NCBI GenBank assembly: GCA_031363705.1
Contig: JANLUX010000295.1
Location: 1-10,368, forward strand
Length of the DNA: 10,368 bases
Source: JANLUX01 sp031363705
GTDB lineage: Bacteria; Bacteroidota; Bacteroidia; AKYH767-A; OLB10
Direction: 5' to 3'
The notes under the pieces were generated by a model. The model had not been told where the DNA came from and ran no database searches. It saw only the letters and a list, made by a program, of their open reading frames with translations. The position numbers were made by a program, and so were the translations under genes. Positions 1 through 6,718 of the stretch are shown piece by piece; the stretch's first letter is position 1; the number at the start of each line of letters is the position of its first letter.

Positions 1-1884
1 TCTGATCTGGATGAGCTTTACGTGGAAAATGTTTCAGAGCCTTTAAAGGATGATAAAACTGCTGCGAACCAGGAAGATGCAACAGCTGAAAGCGAAGGTC
101 CTTTTCCTGCTGTGGAGGAACATCACGAAGAAATAGAACACGAGCCGCTCGAAAATTTTTCGGAATACAACAAAGAGCAGCTTACAGCAAAGATGGAAGC
201 ATTTGCTGATAACACCGACCTGCACACCATTAAAAATAAAGTTAATCTCGCCCGAGATGCTTTCAATCATATATTAAGTACTGAGCGAGCTGCAGCGCTT
301 TCAAAGTTATTGGAAGATGGTGGTGTAGCTGAAGATTTTCATCACCATGCTGATGAACTGGAAGAACGTTTTAATAAGGCTTACTCGAAATACAGCAAAC
401 ATCGTTCAGAATTTATTTTAGGACAGGAAAAGCTGCGCAAAGAAAACCTGAAGACCAAACAGGAAATATTGCAGCACATGAAAAATATCATCCAGAATGA
501 GGAGGATATGAGCAAAGCATTTAATGAGTTTCATGATTTACAGGCGAAGTGGAGAAACACGGGACCGGTGCCTCCGCAAAATGTAAATGACTTGTGGATG
601 ACTTACAAGCTTTACATCGAACGTTTTTACGATTACATTAAAATTAACCGTGAGCTGCAGGATTTAGATCAAAAGAAAAACCTGGAGATGAAGCTTCAGC
701 TTTGTGAACGTGCTGAGGAATTGTTGCTTGAACAATCATTGAACAAAGCAATTAATGAAGCACAACAATTACAGATTAAATGGAAAGAAATCGGAATAGT
801 CCCTCGCGAGAAACGTACAGAGATTTGGACAAGATTTAAGGCTGCGGTTGATAAAGTTTATGATAACAAAAAACATTTCTTAGAAGGGCTTCGTGAGAAG
901 CATACTGCAAACCTGGAAGCCAAAACAAAATTATGTGAACAGGCTGAAGCAATTTTAAATGCTACTTATGAACGTCATCCGCAATGGCAGGAAGGATTAA
1001 AAAATATTCTGGAACTTCAAACGGAATGGCGCAAGATTGGTCCTGCTGACAAAGCACAGAATGATGCGATATGGAAACGTTTCAAAACTGCTGTGGATAG
1101 TTTCTTTAAATTGAAAGATGATTTTTACAAAAAGAAAAAGCAGGAATATGCTGCCAACCTCCAACAGAAAACTGAGCTCTGCATGCAGGCTGAAGGCTTA
1201 GTTGAAAACAGTGACTGGAAAACTACAGCAAGTGAACTGATCCGCTTACAGCAGGAGTGGAAGAAAATAGGCCAGGTAGGATCTAACGATAAGAACGATA
1301 AAATATGGGCTCGTTTTAAAACTGCCTGCGATGCTTTCTTTAATCGCAAGAGCGAACACTTTGCAGAACAGGATAAAGCTTACGAAGAAAATTATACCAA
1401 GAAGCTGGAGTTAGTAGAGCGTGTTGAAAAATTTGAAAGAACCAATGATGCTGCAGAAAACATTGATCAGTTAAAAGCATTTCAACGTGAGTGGAATGAT
1501 ATTGGTTTAGTGCCAATGAAAAAGAAAGATATCATCTGGGATAAATTCCGCAAAGCAATACAGGTACATTTTGATGCATTAAAAGTTCGTCCTGATTTCA
1601 AGCAGGGCTTTAGCACACGCAATGAACAAAGTGGTTCACGTCCGGCAAGTCAGCGTGCACATCATCCGCATGATGCAAATGCATCACCTGATGAGCGTGG
1701 AATTGTGGTGAAGATGAATAAGCTGAAAGAAGAAGTGGATTTGCTCGAAAACAATATCGGTTTCTTCGCAAAATCAAAAAGCGCTGCTGCAATGAAGCAG
1801 GAGTATGAGCAAAAAATTCAGGCAGCTAAAGATGAGATTGCGAAATTGAAAGAAAAATTGAAAGAGATAAAGAAGGTGAGTTAA
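1..1884 (+). CDS. DUF349 repeat protein (5' end outside window)
   Basis: The frame is open from base 1 with no stop, so the gene most likely begins upstream; the GTG at 22 is only the first possible start inside the window. About 627 residues are visible. Five DUF349 units are recognisable by a core of LQxxWxxIGxVP followed by IWxRFKxAxDxFF. Counting from the GTG, the core tryptophans sit near residues 177, 254, 336, 413 and 491, a spacing of 77-82 residues. The N-terminal ~60 residues are acidic and low in complexity. After the last repeat comes a polar, His-rich linker and then a Lys/Glu-rich coiled coil of about 60 residues at the C-terminus. No signal peptide or membrane segment is visible, so it is probably a cytoplasmic helical-bundle protein. 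The molecular function of the family is not established. The gene is convergent with frr and ends at a shared terminator. The family call is confident; the role is unknown. Confidence 0.9.
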   Translation, partial: SDLDELYVENVSEPLKDDKTAANQEDATAESEGPFPAVEEHHEEIEHEPLENFSEYNKEQLTAKMEAFADNTDLHTIKNKVNLARDAFNHILSTERAAALSKLLEDGGVAEDFHHHADELEERFNKAYSKYSKHRSEFILGQEKLRKENLKTKQEILQHMKNIIQNEEDMSKAFNEFHDLQAKWRNTGPVPPQNVNDLWMTYKLYIERFYDYIKINRELQDLDQKKNLEMKLQLCERAEELLLEQSLNKAINEAQQLQIKWKEIGIVPREKRTEIWTRFKAAVDKVYDNKKHFLEGLREKHTANLEAKTKLCEQAEAILNATYERHPQWQEGLKNILELQTEWRKIGPADKAQNDAIWKRFKTAVDSFFKLKDDFYKKKKQEYAANLQQKTELCMQAEGLVENSDWKTTASELIRLQQEWKKIGQVGSNDKNDKIWARFKTACDAFFNRKSEHFAEQDKAYEENYTKKLELVERVEKFERTNDAAENIDQLKAFQREWNDIGLVPMKKKDIIWDKFRKAIQVHFDALKVRPDFKQGFSTRNEQSGSRPASQRAHHPHDANASPDERGIVVKMNKLKEEVDLLENNIGFFAKSKSAAAMKQEYEQKIQAAKDEIAKLKEKLKEIKKVS

Positions 1885-1898
1885 TTATTAGACAATAA

Positions 1899-1937
1899 AA
1901 AAAGGGCGCAGAATAAAATTTATTCTGCGCCCTTTTT
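1899..1937. terminator. Bidirectional intrinsic terminator between DUF349 gene and frr
   Basis: A perfect 17-bp inverted repeat (1899-1915 with 1921-1937, extendable to 18 bp, with a 3-5 nt AT loop) has a GGGCGCAGAATA core. It is flanked by A5 on the left and T5 on the right, with further A residues outside. On either strand this gives a GC-rich stem followed by a U-tract. It sits 15 bp past the DUF349 stop and 17 bp past the frr stop, the expected place for a terminator serving two convergent genes. Confidence 0.93.
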
Positions 1938-1954
1938 GTTGGAAAACTTCGGCA

Positions 1955-2521
1955 TTACACCGTCATAATTTCTTTTTCTTTTGATTCAAGGTGCTTGTCA
2001 ACTTTTTTAATATAATCATCAGTCATGTGCTGTGTTTTGTTTTCAGCATCTTTAGCTAAGTCTTCGGGCAAACCAGCTTTTTGCAATTTCTTAATATTTT
2101 CATTTGCCTCTCTGCGAAGATTACGAATGCTTACTCTCGCTACTTCACCTTCTGACTTTGCACGTTTCACTAATTCTTTTCTGCGCTCTTCGCTAAGAGG
2201 AGGTACATTGAGTCTGACAATTGTACCATCATTTTGTGGAGTTAAACCAATATTAGAGTTGATGATAGCTTTCTCGATAGGACCAATCATTCCTTTTTCC
2301 CATGGCTGTATCACTATACTTCTCGCATCAGGTGTATTGACACTCGCAACCTGGCTCAAAGGAGTATTGGCTCCATAATAATCCACATGGATATTCTCCA
2401 GCATTTGAGGGCTTGCTTTTCCAGCACGGATTTTTTGCAACTCTGTTTCGAGGTGAGCAATTGCTTTGTTCATGTGCTCAATGGTAGAGTGAATTATTTT
2501 ATTTAGATCTTCAGCCGTCAT
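1955..2521 (-). CDS. frr: Ribosome recycling factor
   Basis: This is a 188-residue protein, close to the usual ~185. With EF-G it splits post-termination 70S ribosomes into subunits. The family signatures are present: RAGKASP near residues 32-38, where helix 1 meets domain II; the beta-rich domain II up to about residue 105; and the C-terminal helices with PPLSEERRKELVKRAK (107-122) and the basic RNLRRE stretch (133-138) that contacts 23S rRNA. The ATG start is preceded by an A/T-rich leader without a Shine-Dalgarno. It lies 100 bp downstream of pyrH, the usual partner. The gap holds a heptad palindrome and a TAnnTTTG box, so frr may have its own promoter as well as, or instead of, read-through from pyrH. 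It ends at the shared terminator at 1899-1937. Confidence 0.97.
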   Translation of the reverse strand: MTAEDLNKIIHSTIEHMNKAIAHLETELQKIRAGKASPQMLENIHVDYYGANTPLSQVASVNTPDARSIVIQPWEKGMIGPIEKAIINSNIGLTPQNDGTIVRLNVPPLSEERRKELVKRAKSEGEVARVSIRNLRREANENIKKLQKAGLPEDLAKDAENKTQHMTDDYIKKVDKHLESKEKEIMTV

Positions 2522-2543
2522 AACTTTAATGTTTGGATGTGAG

Positions 2544-2551
2544 CAAAAATA
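2544..2551 (-). promoter_or_regulatory. Candidate promoter -7 box for frr
   Basis: On the minus strand 2551-2544 reads TATTTTTG, a perfect match to the Bacteroidota -7 consensus TAnnTTTG, about 22 bp before the frr ATG. No TTTG -33 box is present at 17-21 bp upstream, because that position falls in the arm of the palindrome at 2551-2620. It is also possible that the T-rich run is simply the U-tract of a pyrH terminator formed by that palindrome. Confidence 0.45.
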
Positions 2552-2620
2552 AAAAAGTTTACGGTTTACGGTGGTCGTGCGTCAGTAACTGCAAACAGTA
2601 AACTGTAAACCGTAAACGGA
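2551..2620. repeat. Heptad-built intergenic palindrome A (pyrH-frr)
   Basis: The left arm has two copies of GTTTACG (2557-2570) and a degenerate third, GTGGTCG. The right arm has GCAAACA, GTAAACT, GTAAACC and GTAAACG in tandem (2591-2618), all in exact 7-bp phase. Positions 2557-2571 pair with 2603-2617 (14 Watson-Crick pairs plus one G-U on the plus strand; 13 contiguous on either strand). On the minus strand the stem runs directly into T6, A, T5, so it could terminate pyrH transcription. No coding potential is evident. It resembles elements B (4870-4945) and C (6761-6845), and shares with C the flank AAATAAAAA-GTT. Confidence 0.85.
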
Positions 2621-2621
2621 A

Positions 2622-3329
2622 TTAAGCCTGAACTAATGTTCCTACTTCTTCACCTTTAACAATACGGCTTAGGTTACCAACAGTATTCATATCAAAAACA
2701 ATGATTGGTAAATTATTTTCAAGACATAAAGTAAATGCAGTCATATCCATCACTTTTAATTGCTGTGCGATTGCTTCAGTAAAGCTGAGATTTTTATAAC
2801 GCACTGCATCTTTATTTTTTTCAGGATCGCTTGAATAAATTCCATCCACACGGGTTCCTTTTAAAATTACATCTGCTTCAATTTCCACTGCACGTAACGA
2901 AGCAGCTGTATCAGTAGTGAAATAAGGATTACCGGTTCCTGCACCAAAAATTACAACACGTCCTTTTTCTAAATGCCGTAACGCTCTTCTGCGGATAAAA
3001 GGTTCAGCAATTGATTCCATTTTTATTGCAGTCTGCAATCTTGTTTTGATACCAACGCTTTCTAATGCAGCTTGTAATGCCATGCTGTTAATTACAGTTG
3101 CAAGCATTCCCATATAATCACCCTGGGCACGATCCATTCCTCCTTCTGCTGCTTGTATCCCCCTGAAAATATTTCCTCCGCCAATAACAATGGCAACCTG
3201 AATCCCCAGATCAACAACAGATTTAATCTCTGCTGCATAGTTGGTGAGCACATTGTTGTCAATACCAAATTGTTTTTGACCCATCAGGGCTTCACCACTT
3301 AATTTGAGGAGGATGCGTTTGTATTTCAT
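2622..3329 (-). CDS. pyrH: UMP kinase (uridylate kinase)
   Basis: This 235-residue hexameric amino-acid-kinase-family enzyme phosphorylates UMP to UDP with ATP in pyrimidine nucleotide synthesis. Visible motifs are KLSGEAL (9-15, phosphate binding), GGGNIFRG (50-57), the DYMGMLATVINS helix (71-82, UMP contact), FGAGTGNPYFTTDTAA (128-143, UMP-binding glycine loop) and KGTRVDGIYSSDP (157-169, nucleotide-binding region). Length matches the family (E. coli 241). The ATG start is preceded by ATAAAAACT, with no Shine-Dalgarno. Its start lies only 9 bp after the stop of the PIN-domain toxin gene, so unless a promoter lies inside that gene it is transcribed with the toxin-antitoxin pair. In many Bacteroidota it instead directly follows tsf. 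GTP activation and UTP inhibition are known for bacterial homologues but cannot be read from the sequence. Confidence 0.97.
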   Translation of the reverse strand: MKYKRILLKLSGEALMGQKQFGIDNNVLTNYAAEIKSVVDLGIQVAIVIGGGNIFRGIQAAEGGMDRAQGDYMGMLATVINSMALQAALESVGIKTRLQTAIKMESIAEPFIRRRALRHLEKGRVVIFGAGTGNPYFTTDTAASLRAVEIEADVILKGTRVDGIYSSDPEKNKDAVRYKNLSFTEAIAQQLKVMDMTAFTLCLENNLPIIVFDMNTVGNLSRIVKGEEVGTLVQA

Positions 3330-3338
3330 AGTTTTTAT

Positions 3339-3728
3339 TTACCAGAGCAGCTTAATATTTTTATAGAGACTAAAATTTTTATCTTTTGAAATGACAGTTA
3401 AGTTTTCTTCTTGTGCTTGAGCAATTAAAATTCTGTCAAAAGGGTCACGATGGTGTAAAGTCATTGAAGAAACTCTCAATGTATGTTCAAAATTAATTTG
3501 CAGTAATTCAAAAAAATTCAATTCTATTTCTGAAATAATTTCAGAAAAAGGTCTGTTCAGGGTTAGTTTTCCAGCATTGATTTTTATTGCAATCTCCCAT
3601 AAAGAAGCCATACTGATAAAGCGATGAGTTGTCTCACTTGATTCAATAGTATTTTTTGCCTTTAATGAAAGTTCTTTATCACCATTAATAAACCAGATAA
3701 AAGTATGGGTATCAAGAAGGATTTTCAT
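3339..3728 (-). CDS. vapC: PIN-domain toxin, VapC family
   Basis: A 129-residue single PIN domain, a metal-dependent RNase fold used by type II toxins to cleave RNA (tRNA or rRNA in characterised VapCs). The acidic active-site pattern is complete: D6 in LLDTHTF, E45 in SLWEIAIK, D95/D98 in HHRDPFDRILIAQA and D116 in VISKD. The length suits a full-length toxin and no frameshift is seen. I prefer the ATG at 3728 (MKILLDTHTF), 2 bp after the antitoxin stop. A GTG at 3734 would overlap that stop (GTGA) and add two residues. The upstream partner is a DUF2281 antitoxin. It lies between tsf and pyrH, with pyrH beginning 9 bp after its stop. The target RNA is unknown. Confidence 0.9.
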   Translation of the reverse strand: MKILLDTHTFIWFINGDKELSLKAKNTIESSETTHRFISMASLWEIAIKINAGKLTLNRPFSEIISEIELNFFELLQINFEHTLRVSSMTLHHRDPFDRILIAQAQEENLTVISKDKNFSLYKNIKLLW

Positions 3729-3730
3729 TA

Positions 3731-3943
3731 TCACATGTAATCCTTAAGATCCTCTAATGGTTCATCAAAATCAGGACTCATTTTAAACATTCCTTTTGCG
3801 CTTCCAAACTTCGGTTTATTACGAGGTGATTCTTTCTTTTTTTTCCTTTTATACTTCGCAACTAAAAAGTCAATAAAATCTGAGACCTGCACCTTTAGTT
3901 CTTCCGGCAATGAAGAAAACTTGAGATTTAAATCTTTATTCAT
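3731..3943 (-). CDS. DUF2281 antitoxin partner of the PIN toxin
   Basis: A 70-residue basic protein. The N-terminal half is LPEELKVQVSDFIDFL, the helical DUF2281 signature, followed by a Lys/Arg run KYKRKKKK (31-38). The C-terminal half has FGSAKGMFKMSPDFDEPLEDL, the conserved tail of this family, which in antitoxins of this kind is expected to wrap the toxin and block its active site. It precedes and is tightly coupled to the PIN gene (2-bp gap, or a 4-bp overlap if the toxin starts at GTG). The ATG lies only 4 nt after a perfect -7 box. Autorepression by the TA complex at that promoter is likely by analogy but not visible; no canonical DNA-binding fold is obvious in the sequence. Confidence 0.87.
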   Translation of the reverse strand: MNKDLNLKFSSLPEELKVQVSDFIDFLVAKYKRKKKKESPRNKPKFGSAKGMFKMSPDFDEPLEDLKDYM

Positions 3944-3947
3944 ACCT

Positions 3948-3978
3948 CAAAAATAACTCTTGTTTTTATATTGGCATA
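3948..3978 (-). promoter_or_regulatory. Promoter of the DUF2281/PIN operon
   Basis: On the minus strand, TATG (3978-3975, 3/4 match to the -33 TTTG) is followed after exactly 19 bp by TATTTTTG (3955-3948), a perfect TAnnTTTG -7 box. The box ends 4 nt before the ATG at 3943, so transcription would start at or very near the start codon and the mRNA would be leaderless or nearly so. It begins 3 bp after the tsf terminator stem, so the TA operon has its own promoter insulated from the ribosomal operon. Confidence 0.6.
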
Positions 3979-4008
3979 AAAAAACCCGATTCTTCAGAAC
4001 CGGGTTTT
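3974..4008 (-). terminator. Intrinsic terminator of tsf
   Basis: On the minus strand 4008-3981 forms AAAACCCG, a G-U pair, TTC, loop TGAA, GAA, CGGGTTTT: a 12-bp stem with a tetraloop, followed by T7 counting the stem end. The G-U becomes an A-C mismatch on the plus strand, so the structure favours minus-strand use. It lies 17 bp after the tsf stop and should end the rplM-rpsI-rpsB-tsf transcript before the TA genes. Confidence 0.92.
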
Positions 4009-4025
4009 AATTTTATAACTTAATC

Positions 4026-4859
4026 TTATCCTAACTGCACTCGTTTAAAGACTTTTACAGTCAGGTCTTTCTCAGTATCGTTCAGATATTGACGTATTGT
4101 TTTTTTATCTTCTTTCACAAAGCTTTGGTTGAGTAAAGTGTTCTCCTGGTAAAACTTATTGAGCTTGCCCATTGCAATTTTCTCAATCATATTTTCCGGT
4201 TTGCCTTCTGCACGAGCTTGTTCTTTACCAATTTCGATTTCACGCTCTAAAGTTTTTGCATCCACATCATCCTTATCAATAGCCACCGGATTCATGGCTG
4301 CAATCTGCATTGCAACATCTTTTCCTGTTTCTGTCGGAGCAGTTGCAGATGATAAACCTACCATTGAAACCACTTTATTTCCCGGGTGTACATACACTAC
4401 CACTTTCGGAGCTTCAATTACTTCATAACGGGTGATGTCAATTTTCTCACCGATTTTACCCACCATGTCAAGCACTTTATCTCCAACAGTAACTCCATCC
4501 ATTGGCAATGCTTTTATCTCATCAATAGTCTTAGCATCATTCTTAATTGCGATGTCTAAAACACTTTCAGCAAATTTCACGAAATCCTGATTCTTAGAAA
4601 CGAAATCCGTTTCTGAACTTATAGAAACCAAATATCCTTTGGTAGCATTATCATTTGTGCGGGCAGCTATATAACCTTCTTTTGCTTCACGATCAGCACG
4701 GTTAGCAGCTACCTTCTGACCTTTCTTACGCAGGTAATCAATAGCAGCTTCAAAATCGCCATTGGCTTCAGTCAAAGCTTTTTTACAATCCATCATTCCT
4801 GCACCAGTCATTTGGCGCAGCTTATTTACATCAGCAGCAGATATTGTTGTTGTTGTCAT
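4026..4859 (-). CDS. tsf: Elongation factor Ts
   Basis: A 277-residue protein (E. coli 283) that exchanges GDP for GTP on EF-Tu. The N-terminal UBA-like region carries VNKLRQMTGAGMMDCKKAL (11-29). It is followed by the signature TDFVSKN (84-90), whose Asp-Phe pair inserts into the EF-Tu nucleotide site in characterised homologues. The core and C-terminal module follow, with MQIAAMNPVAI and FVKEDKKTI. The ATG is preceded by ACTAAAAACAAA and no Shine-Dalgarno. It follows rpsB after an 89-bp gap filled by heptad palindrome B. No -7 box is evident in that gap, so it is most likely cotranscribed with rpsB, as in most bacteria. It ends at the terminator at 3974-4008. Confidence 0.97.
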   Translation of the reverse strand: MTTTTISAADVNKLRQMTGAGMMDCKKALTEANGDFEAAIDYLRKKGQKVAANRADREAKEGYIAARTNDNATKGYLVSISSETDFVSKNQDFVKFAESVLDIAIKNDAKTIDEIKALPMDGVTVGDKVLDMVGKIGEKIDITRYEVIEAPKVVVYVHPGNKVVSMVGLSSATAPTETGKDVAMQIAAMNPVAIDKDDVDAKTLEREIEIGKEQARAEGKPENMIEKIAMGKLNKFYQENTLLNQSFVKEDKKTIRQYLNDTEKDLTVKVFKRVQLG

Positions 4860-4869
4860 TTTGTTTTTA

Positions 4870-4945
4870 GTATAAAGTAGAGAGTAGATAGTAGATAGGG
4901 ATTGCCGGTAGAAGTTTTACCATTCTACTCTCTACATTCTACAAA
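4870..4945. repeat. Heptad-built intergenic palindrome B (rpsB-tsf)
   Basis: Left arm: GTAGAGA, GTAGATA, GTAGATA in tandem (4877-4897). Right arm: ATTCTAC, TCTCTAC, ATTCTAC in tandem (4922-4942). The GTAGA/TCTAC cores pair in every heptad, and the two remaining bases of each unit form small internal loops. GTAGAGA can pair fully with TCTCTAC (4929-4935) in a register shifted by 7. Inside is a second small stem, GGTAG-AAGTT-TTACC (4907-4921). Unlike elements A and C the minus-strand exit has only TTTAT and no long T-run, fitting a position inside an operon. It has the same 7-bp architecture as A and C but a different unit sequence. Confidence 0.8.
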
Positions 4946-4948
4946 TTT

Positions 4949-5815
4949 TTAAGTAGTTTTCTTTTTACGTGCACGTGTGCCTGCACCACTTCCAGGCTTG
5001 CGTTTTTCTCCTTCTGCCGGAGCGCCTTCGCCACCTTCTTCATCACCCATTGCCACAGCAACTTCTTCACGCTCACCTGCCTCATCTTCAGTTGCAGCTT
5101 CTTTCTCGCGCTCCTGTTCCTTATCCATTTTGCGTTCAGCCATTCCTTCTTCCACTGCTTTAACCATTACATTCATGATTAAATCAATAGACTTTGTGGC
5201 GTCATCATTTGCCGGTATCGGAAAATCAATCACAGTAGGATCTGAATTAGTATCACAGATTGCAATAGTTGGTATTCCTAATTTTATTGCTTCAGCTACA
5301 GCAATGTGCTCTTTCACCACATCCACAATAAATAAAGCAGCAGGCAAACGGTTAAGGTCAGCAATCGAACCTAACACTTTTTCCATCTTACCTTTCTGAC
5401 GCGAAATCTGTAAACGCTCTTTCTTAGAAACGTTATCCAGCGTTCCATCACTCATCATCTTGTCAATGTTCGCCATTTTCTTCACCGATTTACGCTGAGT
5501 AGCGAAATTGGTTAAGAAACCACCCGGCCAGCGCTCGGTGATAAAAGGCATATTAGCAGCTTTGGAAGCATTGGCAACAATTTCCTTTGCCTGCTTCTTG
5601 GTTGCAACAAATAAAATACGCTTGCCCGATTTTGCAATCTGCTTTATAGCAGCCGCAGCTTCTTCAAGCTTCACGTGGGTTTTATTGAGATCAATAATGT
5701 GGATTCCGTTGCGCTCCATAAAAATATAAGGAGCCATTTTTGGATTCCATTTGCGCTTCAGGTGACCGAAGTGTACTCCGGCATTCAGCAAATCTTCTTG
5801 TGATACGTTGATCAT
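4949..5815 (-). CDS. rpsB: 30S ribosomal protein S2 with long charged C-terminal tail
   Basis: 288 residues, against about 241 in E. coli. The S2 core is intact: LLNAGVHFGHLKRKWNPKMAPYI (10-32), RNGIHIIDLNKT, LFVATKKQA, RWPGGFLTN and the C-terminal GIPTIAICDTNSDP and YPIP-like DFPIPANDDA motifs. From about residue 226 a 63-residue low-complexity tail follows. It is first mixed-charge (Lys/Glu/Arg), then Glu/Gly/Ala rich, and ends in a basic stretch RARKKKTT. S2 binds late to the 30S neck between head and body and helps hold S1 in bacteria that use it. The start is ATG, 26 bp after rpsI, without a Shine-Dalgarno. It is cotranscribed with rpsI upstream and probably tsf downstream. C-terminal extensions are known in this phylum; this tail looks intrinsically disordered. 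Confidence 0.97.
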   Translation of the reverse strand: MINVSQEDLLNAGVHFGHLKRKWNPKMAPYIFMERNGIHIIDLNKTHVKLEEAAAAIKQIAKSGKRILFVATKKQAKEIVANASKAANMPFITERWPGGFLTNFATQRKSVKKMANIDKMMSDGTLDNVSKKERLQISRQKGKMEKVLGSIADLNRLPAALFIVDVVKEHIAVAEAIKLGIPTIAICDTNSDPTVIDFPIPANDDATKSIDLIMNVMVKAVEEGMAERKMDKEQEREKEAATEDEAGEREEVAVAMGDEEGGEGAPAEGEKRKPGSGAGTRARKKKTT

Positions 5816-5841
5816 TCTGATTTATGAGTGGTATTAAGGAA

Positions 5842-6228
5842 TTAACGTTTACTGAACTGGAAGCGCTTACGTGCTTTCTTTTGACCTGGTTTTTTACGTT
5901 CCACAGCACGCGGATCACGTGTAAGCAATCCGACAGCCTTCAAAGGAGGGCGATGCTCCGTATTGATCTTGCAAAGACCACGTGCTACAGCCAATCGGAT
6001 AGCTTCTGCCTGACCTGTAAAACCTCCACCGGCAACATTTACTTTAACATCATACTGCTCTTTAGTATTTGATATTTCAAAAGCGTGGTTAATGATATAT
6101 TGCAAAGGACCAGTGGTGAAATACGCTTTGTAATCACGATCGTTAACAGTTATAGAACCATTGCCCGGCTGCATGTAAATACGTGCAATCGCTGTTTTTC
6201 TACGACCTATTGTGTGTGTTATGTCCAT
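5842..6228 (-). CDS. rpsI: 30S ribosomal protein S9
   Basis: 128 residues, the normal size. Signatures are GRRKTAIARIYMQPGNG (8-24), the GGGFTGQAEAIRLAVARGL block (66-84), LTRDPRAVERKKPGQKKARKR and the C-terminal SKR tail, which in bacterial ribosomes reaches the P-site tRNA anticodon stem. The start is ATG, 3 bp after the rplM stop, so the two are translationally adjacent as in nearly all bacteria. The residues before the terminal SKR read RFQF, slightly different from the common RAPQF but within family variation. Confidence 0.97.
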   Translation of the reverse strand: MDITHTIGRRKTAIARIYMQPGNGSITVNDRDYKAYFTTGPLQYIINHAFEISNTKEQYDVKVNVAGGGFTGQAEAIRLAVARGLCKINTEHRPPLKAVGLLTRDPRAVERKKPGQKKARKRFQFSKR

Positions 6229-6231
6229 GTC

Positions 6232-6684
6232 TTATTTCGTACTTAAATTAATTTCTTTCGGCTTCTGCGCAGTGTGAGGATGCTCGCTTCCGGCATACAC
6301 ATATAAATTTCCTTTCACAGCATTACCCAGCTTATTTTTAGGAATCATTCCGTAAATAGCCTTTTCAACCACTTTGGTAGGGTCTTTTGCCATCAGTTTT
6401 TCAGGTGTAATATGACGCTGACCACCCGGATAACCAGAGTGAGAAACATATTGCTTCTGCGACCACTTCCTTCCGGTGAGCTTAATTTTTTCAGAATTAA
6501 TAATGATCACATTATCCCCGCAATCAACATGAGGCGTAAAGTTCGCCTTGTTTTTACCCCTGAGCATACTTGCTGCTTTAGAGGCAAATCTGCCCAGAAT
6601 TTGATTGTTGGCATCCAGCAAAACCCAGTTTTTAGTAACTGTTTTATCGTTGGCTGACACCGTTTTGTAGCTTAAAGAATCCAC
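6232..6684 (-). CDS. rplM: 50S ribosomal protein L13
   Basis: 150 residues (E. coli 142). L13 is an early-assembling 50S protein. Visible motifs are NWVLLDANNQILGRFAS (19-35), LRGKNKANFTPHVDCGD (42-58), the K-L-TGRKW segment and SGYPGG followed by the conserved P-KLMAKDP block, and a C-terminal GSEHPHTAQKP. The only reasonable start is GTG at 6684: upstream the frame has no ATG before a TAA, and MDSLSYKTVSAN matches the typical Bacteroidota N-terminus. The GTG is preceded by AAATTTAAAAAA, an A-rich non-Shine-Dalgarno leader. It is the first gene of the rplM-rpsI-rpsB-tsf operon, driven by the promoter at 6719-6749. Confidence 0.96.
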   Translation of the reverse strand: MDSLSYKTVSANDKTVTKNWVLLDANNQILGRFASKAASMLRGKNKANFTPHVDCGDNVIIINSEKIKLTGRKWSQKQYVSHSGYPGGQRHITPEKLMAKDPTKVVEKAIYGMIPKNKLGNAVKGNLYVYAGSEHPHTAQKPKEINLSTK

Positions 6685-6699
6685 TTTTTTAAATTTTAG

Positions 6700-6714
6700 C
6701 CCTTTTTAAAAGGG
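6700..6714 (-). promoter_or_regulatory. 5'-terminal hairpin in the rplM leader
   Basis: The near-palindrome CCCTTTTTAAAAGGG can form a 5-bp GGG/CCC-closed stem with a TTAAA-type loop. The expected transcription start, 5-7 nt after the -7 box, falls at about 6712-6714, so the stem would sit at the very 5' end of the operon mRNA, 15 nt before the GTG. Such stems can protect mRNA or tune start-site access. The function is inferred. Confidence 0.4.
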
Positions 6715-6718
6715 GACG

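Noticed and set aside
1899..1937. The long perfect inverted repeat as an insertion-sequence end or attachment site.
   Set aside because: Its position between two convergent stops with A/T tracts on both sides is fully explained by a bidirectional terminator.
2025..2378. Plus-strand open frame opposite frr.
   Set aside because: Antisense shadow of a conserved gene, no promoter or family match.
4977..5399. Long plus-strand open frame opposite rpsB.
   Set aside because: It is the antisense of a conserved S2 gene and its low-complexity tail; Ser/Ala-rich translation without domain signatures.
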